DNA of 64,000 nucleotides, from positions 17,943,061 to 18,007,060 of the forward strand of contig CM038912.1 of assembly GCA_021904315.1 (NCBI GenBank). Reading direction: 5' to 3'. Under the pieces are notes generated by a model. The model was not told the origin of the DNA, made no database searches, and saw only the letters and a program-made list of their open reading frames with translations. Source of the stretch: Sphagnum magellanicum (Eukaryota > Streptophyta > Sphagnopsida > Sphagnales > Sphagnaceae). Shown here piece by piece: positions 1 to 11,510 of the stretch (position 1 is its first letter; each line of letters opens with the position of its first letter). Made by a program: the position numbers and the translations under genes.

Positions 1-405
1 GATTGCAACAATAAGCTCTGCAACTCCCCACAGCTACACATGGTACAATGGAGCACCGATTTCGGGCCGCCTATGAGCACGACCTCAGACTAAGGAGCTC
101 ACTCATGAGTCTACAAAGTCCCATGCAAACTAAAGAAAAATGGTAAGTATTCTGATGAAAACCCTGTGTGATCTCTGGTAGAGTTTCAGGTTTCCAAGCA
201 GCAGCCCTCGATGGTTGGCAAGTAATTCTCATAGATTCCAAGCTGTTATTCCATCATCACTGCCGAAGCTACAACCCTCAGCAGATACACCATTCACAAT
301 ACTAAGCAAATCACTAATCTAAAAACACTCCCTAGAAACAATGATTGCGGGGGGGGGGGGGGGTTGGCTGCTGCCAGAGAGAGATTCTTTGAGTCACAGT
401 GATCA
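1..405. other. Flank downstream of pectate lyase
   Basis: This stretch lies 3' of the pectate lyase stop codon and should contain its 3' UTR. I see no other coding signal. A run of 15 G (349-363) sits about 45 bases beyond the stop codon on the minus-strand transcript side, where it reads as C. Confidence 0.5.
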
Positions 406-2031
406 TCAAAGCATCAGGGGTCCTGCATCGTTGGTCATGGCACCGACCATGGAGGCTGGTCGAGCTGAGAAGCTGGTGGCTTTGGCATAGAAATTGGCAT
501 TCTTTGAGTTGACACCAGAGGGAGTGAAGAAAGCACCGTTGATAAAAATGTCACCTGCACTTCGCCAGTTCCATGACTCCCAACCTCCTACACCTGAGCT
601 TCCATCATCCTTGATCCGCTTGGTGACCTCCTTGAAGTTTTCAGAGCTGGGCGCTATGTAGTAGTTTCCCTCACTGTTGATAGTGGGATTCTCACTCCCG
701 CCCACCGCATAGATGCCCCATGAATAGTAGTAATTGTTCACCACATGGAAGTACCCATATCGGCATCTGCAGAAAGAATTCCACAATCAGCACAGCACAT
801 ATCAGATCCCCGACATCAACAACACTAGCTCAGTAGAACGACTAAGGGATGAATCCATCATCGTGCCCAATGAGATTCACAACTATATGCAAAACCCTAA
901 TCAGCAAAATGATTTGTCACAACAACAGGAGGAATGCAAGAAACTCAGGAAGAGGAGGAAAACAAACTGAAGAAAAAATCTCGATGTTACCTAGGCAAGC
1001 GCTGGATGAGGCCGGCGCCGAAGTGATTGAAGGCAACAGTAACTTCCATGTTCTTGTCTATTGTGTCCTGTGGGTGCGCGCCCAGTAGCATCACCTTGTC
1101 GTGGTTAGTGAAGTAGTTGTTCGAGATGGTGACGGCGGTGGAGCCTTCCGTGATATCAGTAAGCCCATCCGCGCAGTTCGAGAAGTAGTTGTGGTCGATC
1201 CAGATGTCTTTGGAACCGTAAACGGAAATGGCATCCCCGTCCGTCTTTCCCCTATACCCGAAATGCTGCGGCGTGCTGCGCACCGTGGCTGGACCAGTGG
1301 ACTTGCAATCGTGGATGTGGATACCGTGCACAATGATGTTTGAGATGTACTGCACGGTCAAACAAGCGCCACCGGCAATATGCACGTTGCTGCCTCTGCC
1401 GTCCAAGGTCTTGAAGCTGTTCATGATGAGCTCCTCCTTCAGCTGAATCATCATGTCTTGCTTGAAGATGATCCACAGAGGCTCATCCTGGATGACGCCA
1501 TAGCGCAGTGTGCCGGGGGACGGATTCACCACGTCGTCGTCGCTGTTGTCGGTAACCACATAGATCCGACCGTTCTTCCCTCCCACGGCATTCCTCCCGA
1601 ATCCGATTGCACAGTCAGCCAGGCTCTGTCGGTTGGTCGACCAGTTGGGGTCGCATCGCCAGCAGTCGTCGATAGGGTTGCCAGTTCCGCACCCAGCCAA
1701 CACTCTCCTCGTGAAGTTGCTGCTCAGCGCCATCACACTGTGCAAACAGTAACCATTAAGTCCCGAGCAAGGACCACACTTCCGCAAGCAGGAATCCAAG
1801 CAATGGAGAGCACATAGACAAAATGCATCAATGCAGATCAAAAGCTACAACAATATCCAACCAGTCATGCTACCTGGAATCAGCTGCAGCCACCACTACT
1901 GTTTTCTGGGCATCAGCAAGGATAGGAACAGCCTTAAGCTTCGCCGCTCGGCAGTGCGAAGCTGCCACAGCAATGAGAAGGAAGAAGACGACTGTTTCCC
2001 GCCAAGCTGATGACGTAAAACCCATAGCCAT
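406..2031 (-). CDS. Pectate lyase (polysaccharide lyase family 1)
   Basis: The enzyme cleaves de-esterified homogalacturonan by beta-elimination in the cell wall and needs Ca2+. Three exons join in frame: complement(1874..2031), complement(991..1737), complement(406..766), giving 421 aa with GT-AG introns. Residues 1-29 form a signal peptide (hydrophobic [12 protein letters not shown]) with likely cleavage after HCRA. The PL1 core follows: CWRC at 78-81, WIDHN at 232-236, CADGLTD at 241-247 with calcium-binding Asp243 and Asp247, and the RxPxxR signature RLPRCR at 299-304 with the catalytic Arg. The 2-3 exon junction falls inside RLPR/CRYG. The start at 2031 is the first ATG ahead of the signal peptide. 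The C-terminus stops at AGPLML and lacks the short Cys-containing tail usual in plant members. The family also includes conifer pollen allergens; expression cannot be judged here. Confidence 0.95.
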
Positions 2032-2271
2032 GATACCCAACGTCGAGCTGCAACTACAGACAATTAACACCCACTCAAAGAAAATATATGCAAAGCTACG
2101 TCCTGATCAGCAGAACAAAAAACCTACACATACAAAGCCTCTGCACGATCAAGCTTGGTTTCGAGACAACAAGTTTAAGGCACAATTAACATGCTATCGA
2201 AACAAAAGACAAGCAAGTACTTTGTGGCAACCAAAACAACAATGGACAGAAAACAAGAACAAAAAACAGAA

Positions 2272-2300
2272 AACACACACACGCACGCACGCACGCACGC
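2272..2300. repeat. (AC)n/(ACGC)n microsatellite in pectate lyase 5' region
   Basis: An AC dinucleotide run passes into ACGC tetranucleotides. It lies about 240 bp upstream of the pectate lyase ATG, probably within the 5' UTR if the TATA-like element at about 2530 is used. Confidence 0.8.
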
Positions 2301-2523
2301 AACGCAGTCCACAAACCTGCAATGACAGTAACTGACCAAAATAACACTGCACTGAGTGCAGAAAGAAACCACGGAAGAGAAGGCCACAAACAAGATGGGT
2401 GTTGAGCTCTTCAACAAGGATCAACTCCGAGTCGAGTCCCGAGGCTACATCAGAAACTGAGAGGACGACAAAGGGAGTTTAAGTGTGTTGTTGAAAGCAC
2501 AGTGTTGAAAGTACACAACTGCA

Positions 2524-2535
2524 ACTATATAATAT
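2524..2535 (-). promoter_or_regulatory. TATA-like element for pectate lyase
   Basis: Read on the minus strand the sequence is TTATATAG, about 500 bp upstream of the ATG. A start about 30 bp downstream would give a long leader, which might contain an intron. The element touches the edge of a MITE copy (2533-2924). This is inference from motif and position only. Confidence 0.3.
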
Positions 2536-2924
2536 TAGAGTTATCCGTAAAGTCGGGGGATTCGAGGGCAAGAACGGCCAGTCTGGGCATAGCATCAAAC
2601 GCGTAACTGGGAATGAAAATCATACAAAAGGAAATAACTGGTACCCAAACTAGTTTTTGCCACCAATTTTGGTGCTAAACTGAGTTTTATCCTGTGTTTC
2701 CTTTTTCCTGAGCGCCTGCTTTGCTGCTACATATATTTTCACTGCTCCTACATGTACAACTAGTATAATTACTCTCAAACCTTGTGCATTAAATGTTGAA
2801 TTTCAGCATTTCATACCCAGATTTAATAAAATTTCCTTACTTTGCGGATACCACTCAAAGAGGTAATAGGGGGAAAAGCAGAAGAGATAAGGGGTGAAAC
2901 AGAGGATAACAGATAACCCTATTG
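2533..2924 (+). mobile_element. MITE family A, copy 1
   Basis: This is a non-coding element of about 390 bp. It starts TTAGAGTTATCCGTAAAG and ends with the imperfect inverse GATAACCCTATTG. Internal sequence is shared with copies at 27365-27730, 28174-28560 (inverted) and 63695-64000, including the blocks AACTGGGACCCAAACTAG-like, TTTCCTTTTTCCTGAGCGCC and AGATTTAATAAAATTTCC. It has no coding capacity and the superfamily is not assigned; I could not define a target-site duplication. Confidence 0.75.
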
Positions 2925-3961
2925 TTTACCTATGTTCCTCTCCTTTGCTAAAAACAGCAGTCCAGGCCTCCTGGAGTATTTGATCTGCTCAAGTATAAAT
3001 CTCATTGGGGCATAGTGTGTCTACCGTGCATTAGCAAGTACCATAGTACAACTTCTTGTCTTTAACGTACACTGTAGGGCAAATTCCCAGGGTGGGGACA
3101 TTTCCAAAATAAGGGGCCGCCCATGAGGCCATAGCCTGAACGGCTGGGCACATGCACCGTTAAAGGGGAAAATGGGGGCTTCAGCAGCAGCCTGCCCCTT
3201 TGCCTCCCGGCTGAAGCGCCTGGACTTGGATGTGAAGCCCCACGCTTCAGCTACTTCTGCAGCTGCACCCCAGATTTCAAAAAAGTTTTTAAAGAAAAAG
3301 AGTAAAATGATCATTTTTTTATTATAAAATCTAATTACAATAAAAAAATACCAATTGTGTAAGACAATATTTGAAACTCTCCAAAGTTCAGAACTTTTTT
3401 TTTGTTTTTCAACACTTGAAGCTTCACCAACATTTGTTGCACTGGTATGTATTCTGGATCTATGTTATTTTCATCAAACTTTGAATTTTTTTAATTTTTA
3501 ATTTTAATGTTAGGATTACTTCTAAAGTGATTTTTAAAAATATTTTTTCTTGATTTGTCTTTGTATAATGTAAAACATAAGTGTATCTTTAGTATAAAAT
3601 TGTGTATTACATTAAGATCTTAACCATTTCTTGGATTGTTTGAAAACTATATAATATTTGTGCATGTGTAAATGTTAAGTACGTCCTTAAATTGGATTTT
3701 TTTCTTTTTTCTTTTTTGTTGGTATAATGTATAAGTTACGACAATGATTTGAACATATATTTGATTTTGATTCTTATTTTGGTTTTGGATGTGATTTTTT
3801 TAAAGGCATAGTGGCTGATGGAGGTCTTTTGTGTAGACTTGTTTCATGATGGAAGATGAGATGATAATGATTATAGCTCCTCCATTGGTGGAAGAATCTT
3901 CATCATCCACAATTGTTGCATCTTAATTGGTGCAATTATGATTGTAAAATAGTGTCACTAA

Positions 3962-5092
3962 AAAAAGGATGGATGATAAAACAAATGTTAAAAGGAGATG
4001 GAGGGATGTTGTGCTTGCTAATATCCTTGATTTATATGAAAAAGAGTGGAAGTGTTTTGACGAATCTTGTTTGTCATTCAAACATTGAACACACATTTGC
4101 ATCGAACATCGTCATCAATTGTTTGATGAATGTCATTGCAAAAAAGAACAAATATAAAAACATTGAAAAAAAATAAAAAGTGAATACCATAGTACCTTGG
4201 CAGCTTCAGCACAAAAAAACATTTCTTATAATTTCTTTGAAATTTTCAAAAGATATTAACTTATTATGCAAAATAATTCAAATTTTATATTTAGACTAAA
4301 CCCTGGCCCCTCTCTAGTTTAGTACAAGTTTGTGAGGATAGTCCAACCAGAAGACAACTAAAACTTTTGATATTGTACGTAGTTTTATTATATTTAATTT
4401 GTACCTATTGAAATCTTCAAAATCAAAATTAAATCATTGAATATAAATTCTTAAAATATATTAATTATTCAGCAATAACTTATCAAAACCACTAAGGTAC
4501 TATGGCACTAAAAAACTTTACCAAAAAAAAACTGGAAGTAATAAGTCAACATGGCCATGGTTTGAGCGCATCATAGCAAGTATCATGGAAGGTTCTGCCA
4601 AAGGCCAAGGTGCACCCAAAGGATTTGACTAAAGCATTACAAAAATTATTGAAAAGAAAGCACACAAAGTGTCAAAATTTCAAGACCTTTTCAAATGAGT
4701 ATGTGGTAAGAAACATGCCACTTCCCAAAATGTTTGTTATTACATTGAAAACTGATACACATACATCTCTTCTTAACCCAAAAAATATTTGGTACAAAAT
4801 GCGTATGGTGTTTGATAAAATGACATTTCACAAATGTTCATTAACTGAAAATGTTAATTATTTAGTGAAGGTTATGAATAAATTTGTGGAAGGTTCTATT
4901 AATGTTAAGAGACAAACAAAAATCCAAAGACGATGAATTTGCTTGTAGAATCCAATGAGAAGTTAGTTATCAAGCAAATGAAATTTTGAGTTTGAAAATG
5001 GAAAACTTGAATTAAAACTTCATGCACAAGTGCAAGCAATTCAATTAGCAATTTCCAAAATGTTTGGTGATATTTTACATGTTTTTAAATGA
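3962..5092 (+). pseudogene. Myb/SANT (trihelix)-like relic, probable Harbinger ORF1
   Basis: From 3969 the frame reads MDDKTNVKRRWRDVV, then ILDLYEKEWKCF, then LSFKHW before a stop. The next frame continues with IASNIVIN, and ECHCKKEQI...KKIKSEY follows near 4130-4180. The order W..LLxxYExxW....HW..IA...CKxxI..KKKxKxE is that of a trihelix/Myb-SANT DNA-binding domain. Near 5020-5092 a short stretch ELKLHAQVQAIQLAISKMF followed by a stop resembles the C-terminal helical tail of such proteins. Frameshifts and stops make it non-functional. The assignment rests on a weak pattern but is strengthened by the adjacent Harbinger nuclease. Confidence 0.45.
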
Positions 5093-5201
5093 GTCAAATA
5101 TTTGTAAGTGTGCAATTTTGTATAAAAATTCAATACATTAATAAACAAATTTCTTTCATTTGGTCATTTTATTCCAATTTTTTTTTGGTTTTTTAAATTT
5201 T

Positions 5202-5645
5202 AATTCTGCAAACTTCATAAGTTAGAAGGCATCCTTACACACATATGATCCAATAACCAGACCATTATAATAAAATTAGAAAAATTGATGCACGCATGTC
5301 CAAATTGACCTTTATGCAATTTTTTCGAAGTTTTTTTTAATCTTATTTCAGAATTATATAACCTTTTTTTTTTTTTTTTTTTTGCAATTTTGTAAATTAT
5401 ATTGGTCAAAAGTCATTCTTACACACATGTGGTCCAAATACCAAGTCATTTGAATAAAATTAGAAAAATTGATGCACCAATGTCCAAAGGAGCTCTTATG
5501 CAAAATTTCGAAGTTGTTAACTTTTTTAAAAATTTATAATTTTGCAAATTACATGGGTTAGAAGTCATACTTATGCACATGTGTTTTGAATACCAAATGC
5601 TTATAACAAAATCAAAAAAATTGATGCCCCAATGTTCAAAACAAA
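5202..5645. repeat. Three imperfect tandem copies, 150-185 bp
   Basis: Three successive blocks begin near 5202, 5384 and 5538. Each contains TTNTGCAAANT, then a GGTTAGAAG/GGTCAAAAG variant, then ACACACATGTGGTCC-like sequence, then AAAATTGATGCACC and ATGTCCAAA. The copies are diverged. They sit between the two relic genes of the Harbinger element and do not appear to code. Confidence 0.7.
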
Positions 5646-5849
5646 TTTATGGAATGTGCAAAACATTATCACAAGTTAATAGGAAAATGCTTATTAAAAA
5701 CATCAAATGGGGTTGAGTCGAACATTCATCTAATTTGTGAAAAAGTGCAACATGCATTCCTTCTTTGTGTTGTTAAAGTGTTTGACCTTCATGAATAAAA
5801 AACATTTGCTTTTCTACACCACAAAAGAGGATATATTTAAAAACCTTTT

Positions 5850-6372
5850 GAAAATGGGGGTTCTCCCGTCAATTAACAATATTTATGAAGAACACAACAA
5901 ACCACCACAATTCCAAGACCTCTATGAACATTTACATTAATGCAACACAAAATTTTCCACCTATTTTTTAAAATCTCAAAAGCATTTTCAATATTAATCT
6001 TACTGACATTCATTTATTGGTCAAACATGACTTTATCCAAATTTCCATTAATCAACAAAATTACAAAAAAATAAATTCAACTTACATAACCTACATCTCC
6101 AAATTAGTATTAAACAAATTGTCCTTAAAAATTAAGGCATCAACAAAAATATGAAAATATTTACACAATGTAAAAGCTCCAACATGGAACATGTTTACAT
6201 TAACCCCATGTGCAAATCAATGTAAGACCAACCCAATAGCTCTTTAAACTTATAATGGTGCTCTAACAAACATAATAGCTTTAGATTTGACAAAAGGTTC
6301 CAATAATTTAACTAAATACATAAATGTTCTATAAGTCATGTAATACGCAAATAAATGTTTTCTATCCCTCAT
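5850..6372 (-). pseudogene. PIF/Harbinger nuclease relic
   Basis: On the minus strand one frame from the ATG at 6372 reads MRDRKHLFAYYMTYRTF, YLVKLLEPFVKSK, then RFAHG (its Arg lost to a stop), GAFTLCKYFHIFVDAL and KDNLFNT, with four in-frame stops. From 6006 another stretch reads VSKINIENAFEILKNRWKIL, then IVVVCCVLHKYC, stop, LTGEPP. These are the N-terminal helical region and the C-terminal 'ENAFxxLKNRWxIL...VVxCCVLHNxC' block of plant Harbinger transposases. The central catalytic DDE part is largely missing between them, so a deletion is likely. It is not functional. Confidence 0.8.
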
Positions 6373-7078
6373 TTCCAAATTTGTGTGCCAAACAACTTTT
6401 ATTATCAAATCTCAATGTGTAGATTGTCTAGGTTATTTTCACCAAATTTTATGTGGCTTACTTTCTTGGCAAATGAGAAAAGAAAAAATATTTGACATCA
6501 CATGAAAAATGAATGATACATCAACCTGCAAAAAAAATTCTTCACTTAAACCACTATCTTCCTCTTATGATAACTAATTCTCAAAGTCTCAACATGATTT
6601 TTAAAAAATACCAATAACACAATGCTAATTGTCATTGAATTAATTACAAATACCAACTTTAAAACTAAAATTTGAATAATGAAAACTAATTGCAAGTTTT
6701 GCACCCACAAATTAAATAACATAACATACTAAAAGCTCAAAAAACACAAAATGCTAAAACCAGAAAGACAAACTTGACTCTAATTTGGGTATTTTGTAGA
6801 AATAATTAAACCCTAAATGATAAAAAAGGGGTCGTAATATTTACCCCTCCCAAATACAAAAGATTAAAAAAGTTCAGCATTTATCCTTACCTCAATTGCC
6901 AGCGATTGAAATTGCCCACATATGCTTGCAAAAGGTTGTGCCACTTTTGTCCTTGCCTCCTATTTCAGGGCAAAGCATGGACAAAAGCAAGGGCTTGGAG
7001 GGGGGCTTAGATGTGCATGTGCCAAGGCTATGAGTCCAGCACCAGACTTCACAATTCGCCTCACCCCAAATGGCTCTA

Positions 7079-7400
7079 CTGATTGTAAAACATGAAGCAA
7101 ATATTCACATGAGCATTAAAATATGCCAATTGTGAGGTATAGTAGAGGGAGAGTTCTTATGCCTCCTTGAGAGGGATCTTATGCGTAGGGTAACAAGTTC
7201 ACTAAGTAGACACCAAGGGGCACTTGCATTTATGATGGGTGTTACAGATTGTAAAGCATGAAGCAAACATTTTCATGAGCAAAAAAATATGCCAATTGTG
7301 ATGTATAGGAGAAGGAGAGTTCTTATGCCTTCTTAAGAGGGATCTTATGTGTAGAAGTAGCACATTCCTTAAGTAAGTGGCAAGAGGCACTTGCTTTCAC
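7079..7400. repeat. Tandem duplication, about 166 bp unit
   Basis: Two diverged copies begin GATTGTAAAACATGAAGC (7081) and GATTGTAAAGCATGAAGC (7247). Both continue through ATGCCAATTGTGA, GGAGAGTTCTTATGCC and GAGGGATCTTATG. Non-coding; it lies just outside the proposed right end of the Harbinger relic. Confidence 0.85.
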
Positions 7401-10400
7401 TGAGCATTTCATTCTCTGAAATGCCTGCCTCTTGCAAACTAAAATCTTAGCTTTGTAAGGTTATCTCCACATACAATGTGGCTACAGATTGCAGCAATCT
7501 CTTTGGTCTTGGAGTGAACAAACCACCATAATGAAGTCTCCCGGGCAGTCAATTCCATGTGTGTTGAGCATTCAAATACCATAGTAGTGCTCAAATGCCA
7601 AATAGTAGTCTATACATATAGGCATATGTATATATCATACCATACTCATATGCAATTCAAAATATAAATAGTCATATCTGATCCATACCCAAGTTGCTCA
7701 TATCCATGCCAGTACTTACCAGCTGATAGGAAAAAAGGACTGGGACCTTTTTATACTAGGACCAATCTGGTATTAAAAATTGGACACACCAGTTATTTTT
7801 CACCATGGTATTAGTGTATGTACTATGTACCACTTCACAGGCCATACAAGTATGGTCTACAGCATTCTTTATGAAGGGGGCTGGCTTAGGCATGGGTCTT
7901 ATGCATCTTTGTGGCTACTTGCTATCTTGGGTGCACTTAATAGGTTGTCCTTTTTCAAGGGCAAATATGCAAGTTAAATGGGTACTCCTCAAAAGAAAGT
8001 TATTACAATAGCAACATTTCTGAACACTCATCCTATGAGATTTGACACTATGATGTCATTACAGGCATGAAAAATCCATGATCAACTTTACCCTACTGAA
8101 GGCGCCAGCCAACAATTAGACTAAAAAGTAGCAAGAGGCCATGAATAGCTCCACCATTTCAGATAACAATAACACAAACCTACAACCAGAATGCTTTTCA
8201 CAAAGAGGCATAGGTCACAATCCCTTGCCTAACAACAACAAAAATCTAGACATCACATGAACTAGTAATTAGTGCATAAAAAGTACATCCTTTCATTTTT
8301 TTACAGTTTTTTGGCTGCAAACTAAATAAACTGAAACCTACTAACATCAAATTATTTTGCAGAAACCTTTTTGTACGGTCAGGGTGAACCAACCATTTGT
8401 ACCCTTATGTTTTTGAGTGAGGCCTCTTAGTGGCCATATTAAGCCCAAAAATTGTTGGGTTTAAACTCAGAGATCCTGATTTAGTCTATGCATGGGATTT
8501 ACGAAACATTTAGAAAATAATTTGAATGGATTTTGGGATTTTTATCATGGTATCAAGGGGGGTGCTGGTTCAGGCAAGGCAAGCCTATTTCTCCTCTCTA
8601 TCATTCAGTATTTTACACTAATAAGATAACAACCTTAGGAATGAATCAACTGTTCTACTTCAGCCAGGTTCCATTGTGTTGTGTCGATCCAATGCAATTG
8701 TTTTTCACTACTTCATTACTATTATTTTGGTTTAACTCTTGTTTACATTTGCTTTGACGCGCCTTATACTTGTTGGGGATGGATTTCCATCCTTGTTTAT
8801 ATATATATATACACTTAGCAAGTTGGGTAACATACTGCCAACTTGCCAGGTCTAGTTTGGCACATGCCTGGCATGTCACAGGGCAAATTGGGATATGGAT
8901 TTCAAGCTGGTATTCCTACTCTATCCTTGATTCACTGGATTCACCTACCCAAGTTACATCACTCCATAACCACTGGTGGCTCCTGGACATTCACACTGGA
9001 ATAGCTCTAATTTTATTGTGAAGAATCTAGTTTTTGTTCTTCCATGGGAGTTGGTAATGCACTCCAAAGAAACTTCCTGGTGTACTAGGAGGTCACTTTA
9101 TATTTGTGAAGATCCCTCCTACATGAAAAGGTAGGGTCTTAGTTCTTATACCTACTCATGGAGAGTGGTTCAGTGATTTCATGCTAGCTCCCACACTTAC
9201 ATCTTACACCCCGTGATCTGTATATCTTTACAGTACTTTTCAGCTTCATTACAGTGTTCACCTCATGCTTTATGATGACTGAAGCCCAAATATGGGGTAC
9301 GCTCACACAATGGTGGAGCCTGGAGGGACTTGGCTACTGCCTTGTCCTAGGCCTCTTATTTTAGTACCGGCTCCACTTGAGGGCCTTACCCTACAATTAT
9401 TTCTTTTCAGAGTGGAATTAAGTATTGGGTAGTGCGAAAGGAGTGGGAAGCTCTGGAAGTAAGTGCCTGCCCACCGAGGGATGCTGGAACTCCCCACCTC
9501 CATGGGCGTTACCTCAATAAAAAAATGACACAATCTTTTTTTAAAATTTAAATTACAGTGGCCATTTTGGGGGGAAAGAATGCCTGCTCCAGCATGCGTT
9601 TCATTTTTCAAAACAGGCACTTCTTGCACACAACTTATTACACTTTCGGAGTGTAAGAGTGTACCTCCAAATACACTAGAGAAGTTGCAGAGGTTTTTAC
9701 ACTCCAAAACTAATTGCCCTTGCTTTGCCTTTGATTTGAACCAGATAGGGAAGTCATTTCTCACCAAGCTGAGTTCCCAAAAATTTCACGAATGCTCTGG
9801 CAGTTTGCAATTGAGTTGACAATGGAAAGGATTATTGTCGAGGTGTGCCTAGCTTGGTGAATGAGGAGAGATATCTGTTGCTCCTATAACCAGAGCTAGT
9901 TCATAGTATTGATATTGGCCTTTGTCTTGTCCATTTTTGGGTATGATGGGAAATGCTACTAATGCACACAAACCATTTTCTCATGAGCAAGAATTGCATC
10001 TAAAGTACCATTTCATTGGTTGTCATTTTTCTTGTAAAAAGTATTATAAATGTAGTAATGTTCCATGTAAAGTTGATTGAAGATATTTGCAGGTAAGTAT
10101 GATCCATGACAACAAGCAAATCCATAATTCATCATTGATAATATTCAATTTGCTTCCTAGTACATTCGGATGTCATCTTACAATGAAACATCATTATAAT
10201 CACACTTTTGGTTAGTAGTGTTTTTGTGGTACTAAACAAGTTGCAATACTACTGAGTACAACAGCATCTTCTGCAAACCAATAAGTAAATGTGAATATAT
10301 TTTAGAAACCTTCAATATGGCTGGGAAATTTTAGACCCACAGATGAGTCTGATCACAAAAGAATGAGATTGTAGCAGAAAGCCAATGTCCTTTGAGGCCC

Positions 10401-11045
10401 ATGCATTGAACCAAGATTTTCAGAAATACATTGCCATTTTTTCTTAGCTCTCCTGCCTGCAAAAAGTGTTGCACGCTTGCATACTGACAGTATTGTCCAC
10501 TTGAGATTGTGCAGACAAATTGTGCTTAAGAGAATTGGATTGCTCCTGTGACAGTGCAGATTTGTGACCTAGTGCTTTGAGAGTCTAACTCGCAGAAAGC
10601 AGTTCACTGATGCAAAAAGCATAAAGAAATAATGTCTACAAACAACATGTGAGATTTGTGACAGCTGCACAACAAATGCAAGACTCCAAAAAACTGTAGG
10701 TCTTAAATCCCCATCCCTTTGCCAGCCAATGACTCACATATGTAATTTCTGACCATTATGGTGTGAATCAACATGTTGCAACTTGCTCCCATGGATTGTC
10801 TAGGTATTCTTTCATAAATTACACCATTCCAATTTCCAATTGAATTATTGAGAGTTGATGTCTAGCTCATGGTAATGACTATCACAAGTTAGACAACCCT
10901 GGGAAGACTTTAAACAGTCCATGGGTATTTACTAGTTATGGCAAGTATGACAGGATACGAGGAACCTCTCAACAACCCTCTCCACTGTTTAACCTTTCTC
11001 ACCCCTTTCATAGTACCTTAGGGTAGAACTGCACATCACCAATCA
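7401..11045. other. Intergenic, no gene supported
   Basis: Only short chance ORFs occur. A TGGTATCAAGG string near 8550 recalls a tRNA-Met primer-binding site but has no LTR or polyprotein beside it. A 154-codon minus-strand open frame at 9767-9303 has no recognisable domain and reads across homopolymers; I do not call it a gene. Confidence 0.5.
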
Positions 11046-11510
11046 CTTCTTTAGATCTTCATCATCTATGCTTCATTTTGAGTGCTTTAAAATGTTATGG
11101 GATTGCTATGGCAAGCTTTAGAAGTCATTTTTGAAGTGCAAATGAAAAGGAGTAATGAAAAAATAACAAGACAAAAAAAAAGCTTTCCAAATCACAAAAC
11201 ATGTTTTTTTTCCTTTTTTCTTCTCTTTGGACCCCTCCTACTTTCAAAGCTTGTAACTTTCTCATTTCTTGTTCATTTTAGACGATTTAAAGTGCTATAG
11301 GATCACCACCTTTAGTTCTACAAATCATTTTGGAACTCTAATAGTAATAGAGCAACATACAAGGAATTTTTTGGGTGATCAGACTTAGGCTTTGTAGTGT
11401 TCTATGGTTTCTTTTTTTGAGTTCTTGAACCCCTCTACTTTGGGGGGGCTATAACTTTCTCAATTTGAATTCACTTTTGATGATTTTTGGTGCGCCATAT
11501 GTGCCAATAG
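11046..11510 (+). repeat. Dispersed repeat family B, diverged copies
   Basis: Blocks at about 11060-11130, 11235-11350 and 11440-11510 share the pattern 'GTAACTTTCTCATTTCTTGTTCATTTT...GATTTAAAGTGCTATAGGATC...CTACAAATCATTTTGGAACT...TAATAGAGC', cited here only in parts. The second and third start with a common ACCCCTC-TACTTT lead about 200 bp apart. Inverted relatives lie at 24172-24275 and 24352-24455. Function unknown, non-coding. Confidence 0.6.

Larger units (their letters stand above)
3100..7080. mobile_element. Decayed PIF/Harbinger element
   Basis: PIF/Harbinger transposons carry two genes, a DDE nuclease and a Myb/SANT (trihelix)-like DNA-binding protein. Both are recognisable here as relics in convergent orientation: the Myb-like one at 3962-5092 on + and the nuclease at 6372-5850 on -. 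Near the two ends are inverted similar stretches: CATAGCCT followed by GGGCACATGCAC at about 3129-3160 on +, and CATAGCC followed by TTGGCACATGCAC at about 7036-7005 on -. These may be subterminal repeats. Exact termini and target duplication were not found, so the boundaries are approximate. Confidence 0.6.

Noticed and set aside
1380..1817. 145-codon plus-strand frame
   Set aside because: Antisense shadow of pectate lyase exon 2.
8545..8562. TGGTATCAAGG as retrotransposon primer-binding site
   Set aside because: Only partial match to the tRNA-Met complement, with no LTR, polypurine tract or polyprotein nearby.
9303..9767. 154-codon open frame on the minus strand
   Set aside because: No domain, biased composition, no promoter or splice support; an open frame of this size occurs by chance in 64 kb.
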